A stretch of 17,633 nt of DNA from UBA9676 sp036522155. GTDB lineage: Bacteria > Actinomycetota > Actinomycetes > Streptosporangiales > Streptosporangiaceae. This document shows positions 15,872 through 17,633 of the stretch, piece by piece. Below the pieces are notes generated by a model. It was not told where the DNA came from. It saw only the letters and a program-made list of their open reading frames with translations, and made no database searches. The stretch covers positions 1 to 17,633 of the forward strand of contig DATDGI010000423.1 in NCBI GenBank assembly GCA_036522155.1, given 5' to 3'. Position 1 is the stretch's first letter. The number at the start of each line of letters is the position of its first letter. The translations under genes and the position numbers were made by a program.

Positions 15872-15888
15872 CTGCCTCAGCCGGCAGC
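15871..15888 (+). terminator. Hairpin at the menA stop
   Basis: GCTGCC (15871-15876), TCAGCC loop, GGCAGC (15883-15888). A perfect 6-bp GC stem begins on the last base of the menA stop codon. There is no T-tract. It is a plausible end of the ilvD-menA transcript. Confidence 0.4.
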
Positions 15889-16092
15889 GGGGCACGATGA
15901 CCGGCGCGGGTGTGACCGGGTTCGCGGATTATGCCGGGTTTTCCTGTTACACGGAGAGTGTTAGTTACTGGGGCGATTTCTGCCGGAATTTGAGTACTAA
16001 AAGAATGTTCTCTGGTGGTTCTTAACTGGAGTGAAAGTAGGTATGTTTGGAATGTCACTGGATTGATGTTTAGCGTGTTACACGGGGAACGG
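15889..16092 (+). promoter_or_regulatory. AT-rich leader/control region before the secreted-protein genes
   Basis: From about 15920 to 16080 the composition falls to roughly half AT, against about one quarter around it. The 10-mer TGTTACACGG occurs at 15945-15954 and 16076-16085. In the second copy it sits in the perfect palindrome CGTGT-T-ACACG. GGAATT (15985-15990), 16 nt, GTTCTC (16007-16012) loosely resembles a promoter of extracytoplasmic-function sigma factors. The sequence is stop-rich in two frames; in the third it is open from a GTG at 16015 but includes a rare TTA Leu codon at 16078-16080. I read it as non-coding control DNA. Confidence 0.5.
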
Positions 16093-17187
16093 GTGGATCT
16101 GATCGCGCCGGAAGGCGCTCTGTATCTGGACCAGGCACAGCCGCTACGGCGCCTGCTGCGCGCGGCTGTCCTCGTCGCCTGTTTCGCTGGCATGATCTTC
16201 CTCATCGGGTTGCTGACCAGCCAGCCCGCTCATGCTGCGGTGACCAGCCGGGCAGCGGCGGCCACCGGCGGCCAGGCGGGCCAGAGCGGCGGCCAGGGCG
16301 GTGGCCCGGGGGCGGGGAGCGCAGCCGGGGCCGTGACCGCCACGCCCGGTGCGGCCGGCCAGGCGACCGCTGGGACCGTGAGCCAGGCCGCGAGCGCCGC
16401 CGGCCAGACCGCCAGCGCCGCCGGCCAGACCGCCGGTGGAGGGAGCCAGGCGATATCCGGTGCGGCCGGTCAGGCAGCTAGCGCGGTCAGCCAGACCGCC
16501 GGCGCCGCGGGCAGCCAGCTGGGCACAGCGGCCGCCCAGGCCGGGTCGTCGGCAGGCCAGGCCGCGGCCGGTGCCGGGACGCTCAGCAGCGTGACCCAGG
16601 CCGCCACCGGAGCCGTCACCCAGGCCGTCAGCGCGGCGGGCCAGCCGGTCAGCGCCGTCACCGGCATCCCCGGCCAGGCGCCCGGAGCCACGGGCGCCGG
16701 CCACGGGCCCGGCCAGCCCGGCACGCCCGGGCCGGGTTCCGGCGGTGGTTCACCGGGCCCGCACCGGCACGGGCACACCGGGGGCGGTACCGGGGGCCAG
16801 GGTCATCACCACCCCGCTACCCAGCCCGGCCAGCCCGCGGCCGGCCTGAGCCGCTGGGCGATCTCGGTGAGCTGGGCGGCCAGCGGCCAGCGATCCGGGT
16901 ACGTGCTGCCGCCGTACCTGGCCAGCCCCGGATCTGGGACTCTTCAGTCGCCCGCGCCAGGCACCGGCGCGGACCCGTCACCCGCGCTGCCGATCCCGCC
17001 GAACCCGGTGCCGGCCGGGCCGACCGCCGGCGCCGGGTCCGACGCGCATGGCGCCGGCTATCCGGTGGCCAGCTTCCTCGAACTCGCGGTGGTACTGGCT
17101 GCTGCCGCCATGGCCGTCCGCGCCGCACGGCGCCAGGACTGGACTGCCCTGATCTGGGATGGGCGCGGTCCGCACCGCCCCGGTTAG
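16093..17187 (+). CDS. Exported Ala/Gly/Gln-rich low-complexity protein with C-terminal membrane anchor
   Basis: I do not recognise a family. From the GTG at 16093 the protein has 364 residues. A cytosolic N-tail (VDLIAPEGALYLDQAQPLRRLLR) precedes a hydrophobic helix and SQPAHAAV, a plausible signal peptidase site. About 130 residues follow of Ala/Gly/Ser/Gln repeats (units like SAAGQTA), then a Pro/Gly stretch with a His cluster (HRHGHTGGGTGGQGHHHP, from about 16762), then a Ser/Pro linker. Near the C-terminus SFLELAVVLAAAAMAV forms a second helix, with the basic RAARRQ behind it as an inside anchor. The frame is open upstream to a GTG at 16015, but that part lies in AT-rich DNA and contains a TTA codon; GGGGAA precedes 16093. 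A surface-stalk role is inferred. Confidence 0.68.
   Translation: MDLIAPEGALYLDQAQPLRRLLRAAVLVACFAGMIFLIGLLTSQPAHAAVTSRAAAATGGQAGQSGGQGGGPGAGSAAGAVTATPGAAGQATAGTVSQAASAAGQTASAAGQTAGGGSQAISGAAGQAASAVSQTAGAAGSQLGTAAAQAGSSAGQAAAGAGTLSSVTQAATGAVTQAVSAAGQPVSAVTGIPGQAPGATGAGHGPGQPGTPGPGSGGGSPGPHRHGHTGGGTGGQGHHHPATQPGQPAAGLSRWAISVSWAASGQRSGYVLPPYLASPGSGTLQSPAPGTGADPSPALPIPPNPVPAGPTAGAGSDAHGAGYPVASFLELAVVLAAAAMAVRAARRQDWTALIWDGRGPHRPG
16393..16434 (+). repeat. 21-bp perfect tandem duplication
   Basis: Positions 16393-16413 are repeated exactly at 16414-16434, encoding SAAGQTA twice. Less exact copies of the AAGQ/VSQ pattern continue to about 16640. The duplication keeps the reading frame. Confidence 0.85.
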
Positions 17188-17252
17188 TTCCTTCCGCCAC
17201 GCGGTCTCTGCTTACTCGAGATAGATCGCGTTTGGCATCCGTCCGCACCAGC

Positions 17253-17285
17253 GCTGAGCCGCGTGGCTGAGCACACCTGGTGCTC
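17253..17285 (+). promoter_or_regulatory. Direct and inverted repeats in the spacer between the two secreted-protein genes
   Basis: GCTGAGC occurs at 17253-17259 and 17266-17272. Overlapping the second copy, GAGCAC (17269-17274) is repeated inverted as GTGCTC (17280-17285) around 5 nt. The spacer 17188-17345 must carry either the terminator of the first gene or the promoter of the second, and this is its only clear structure. Confidence 0.35.
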
Positions 17286-17345
17286 GCGTGACCGCGCGGA
17301 TTTCGCCCGCGGTCCAGGACACAACTTCCGGAAGGAACGACGATC

Positions 17346-17633
17346 ATGAATACACTTCAGCGCGGCCTAATCGTGGCCGCCGGAATGGGTGGCTTCATGC
17401 TGCTCGGCCACACGGCCGCGCATGCTGCCACCGACTCCAGTTCGCCGCCGGTGGCCTCCGCTCAGGTGCTGCCCAGCAGTGGCGGCACCGGCGCCTCCGT
17501 CACCGGCACGGTCCAGACCGGATCGGGCCAGCCCAGCACCGCGACCGCCTGCGTCCTCGGTGGCTGCGGTGGCGGCAGCGGGGGCCAGACGCCCCCGGCC
17601 AGCACGGCCCCGGCCACGCAGACCAGCACGGTG
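17346..17633 (+). CDS. 5' part of a secreted Ser/Gly/Thr-rich protein (runs off the window)
   Basis: An ATG at 17346 follows a good ribosome binding site (GGAAGGA, 17330-17336, spacing 9). The 96 visible residues start with a signal peptide (MNTLQRGLIVAAGMGGFMLL, then GHTAAHAAT with an AHA cleavage site). A low-complexity region follows, rich in Gly, Ser, Thr and Gln. Two cysteines lie close together (ACVLGGCGG). There is no stop before the edge. Its signal peptide ending (AHAA) and GQ-rich composition resemble the preceding gene, suggesting a tandem group of surface proteins. It is not a recognisable chaplin: no chaplin core is visible in the part present. The function is unknown. Confidence 0.75.
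   Translation, partial: MNTLQRGLIVAAGMGGFMLLGHTAAHAATDSSSPPVASAQVLPSSGGTGASVTGTVQTGSGQPSTATACVLGGCGGGSGGQTPPASTAPATQTSTV

Noticed and set aside
16093..17187. Collagen-like or chaplin identity for the low-complexity surface protein
   Set aside because: There is no regular Gly-X-Y triplet run and no chaplin core, so only a descriptive label is justified.
17326..17333. TTCCGGAA palindrome before the last gene
   Set aside because: It overlaps the ribosome binding site GGAAGGA, and eight bases is too short to claim an operator without other copies.

Overview
The window is a very GC-rich, densely coded piece of an Actinomycetota chromosome. GTG starts are common, and the order pepN / mycothiol-type nitroreductase / rpiB matches what I recall of Mycobacterium tuberculosis Rv2467-Rv2466c-Rv2465c. 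Surface proteins with long Ala/Gly/Pro-rich tracts, an E. coli-type IlvD and a nuclease-related (NERD) membrane protein suggest a filamentous actinomycete, perhaps Streptosporangiales or a relative; that placement is inference. I see no rRNA, tRNA, CRISPR array, insertion sequence or phage gene.

Layout. Positions 2-250 (+) hold the 3' end of an unidentified basic, Pro/Ala-rich protein. Positions 259-1385 (-) hold rpiB and an Rv2466c-like thioredoxin-fold protein, probably one operon. pepN (1582-4110, +) diverges from them and converges on malQ (4043-5911, -); the two coding ends overlap by 68 nt. Next, on the minus strand, come a secreted seven-repeat FG-GAP protein (5978-7207), a small membrane protein (7384-7878), a secreted penicillin-acylase-family hydrolase (7969-10548) and an amidase-signature hydrolase (10559-11983). 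The last two form a tight operon. A NERD-domain membrane protein (12095-13054, +) diverges from the amidase. Both divergent genes look leaderless, and an AT-rich palindrome lies between them. ilvD and menA (13119-15871, +) overlap as TAGTG. An unusually AT-rich stretch (about 15920-16080) then precedes two tandem genes for secreted low-complexity proteins (16093-17187 and 17346 to the edge).

Function. Most named genes are housekeeping: pentose phosphate isomerization, peptide turnover, alpha-glucan metabolism, branched-chain amino acid synthesis and menaquinone synthesis. The parts that look less described are (i) the amidase/acylase operon with its divergent NERD protein, whose nuclease motif appears destroyed, and the palindrome between them, and (ii) the low-complexity surface-protein pair behind an AT-rich leader with a repeated palindrome-like element. 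No part of the window clearly shows a new defence or mobile system.
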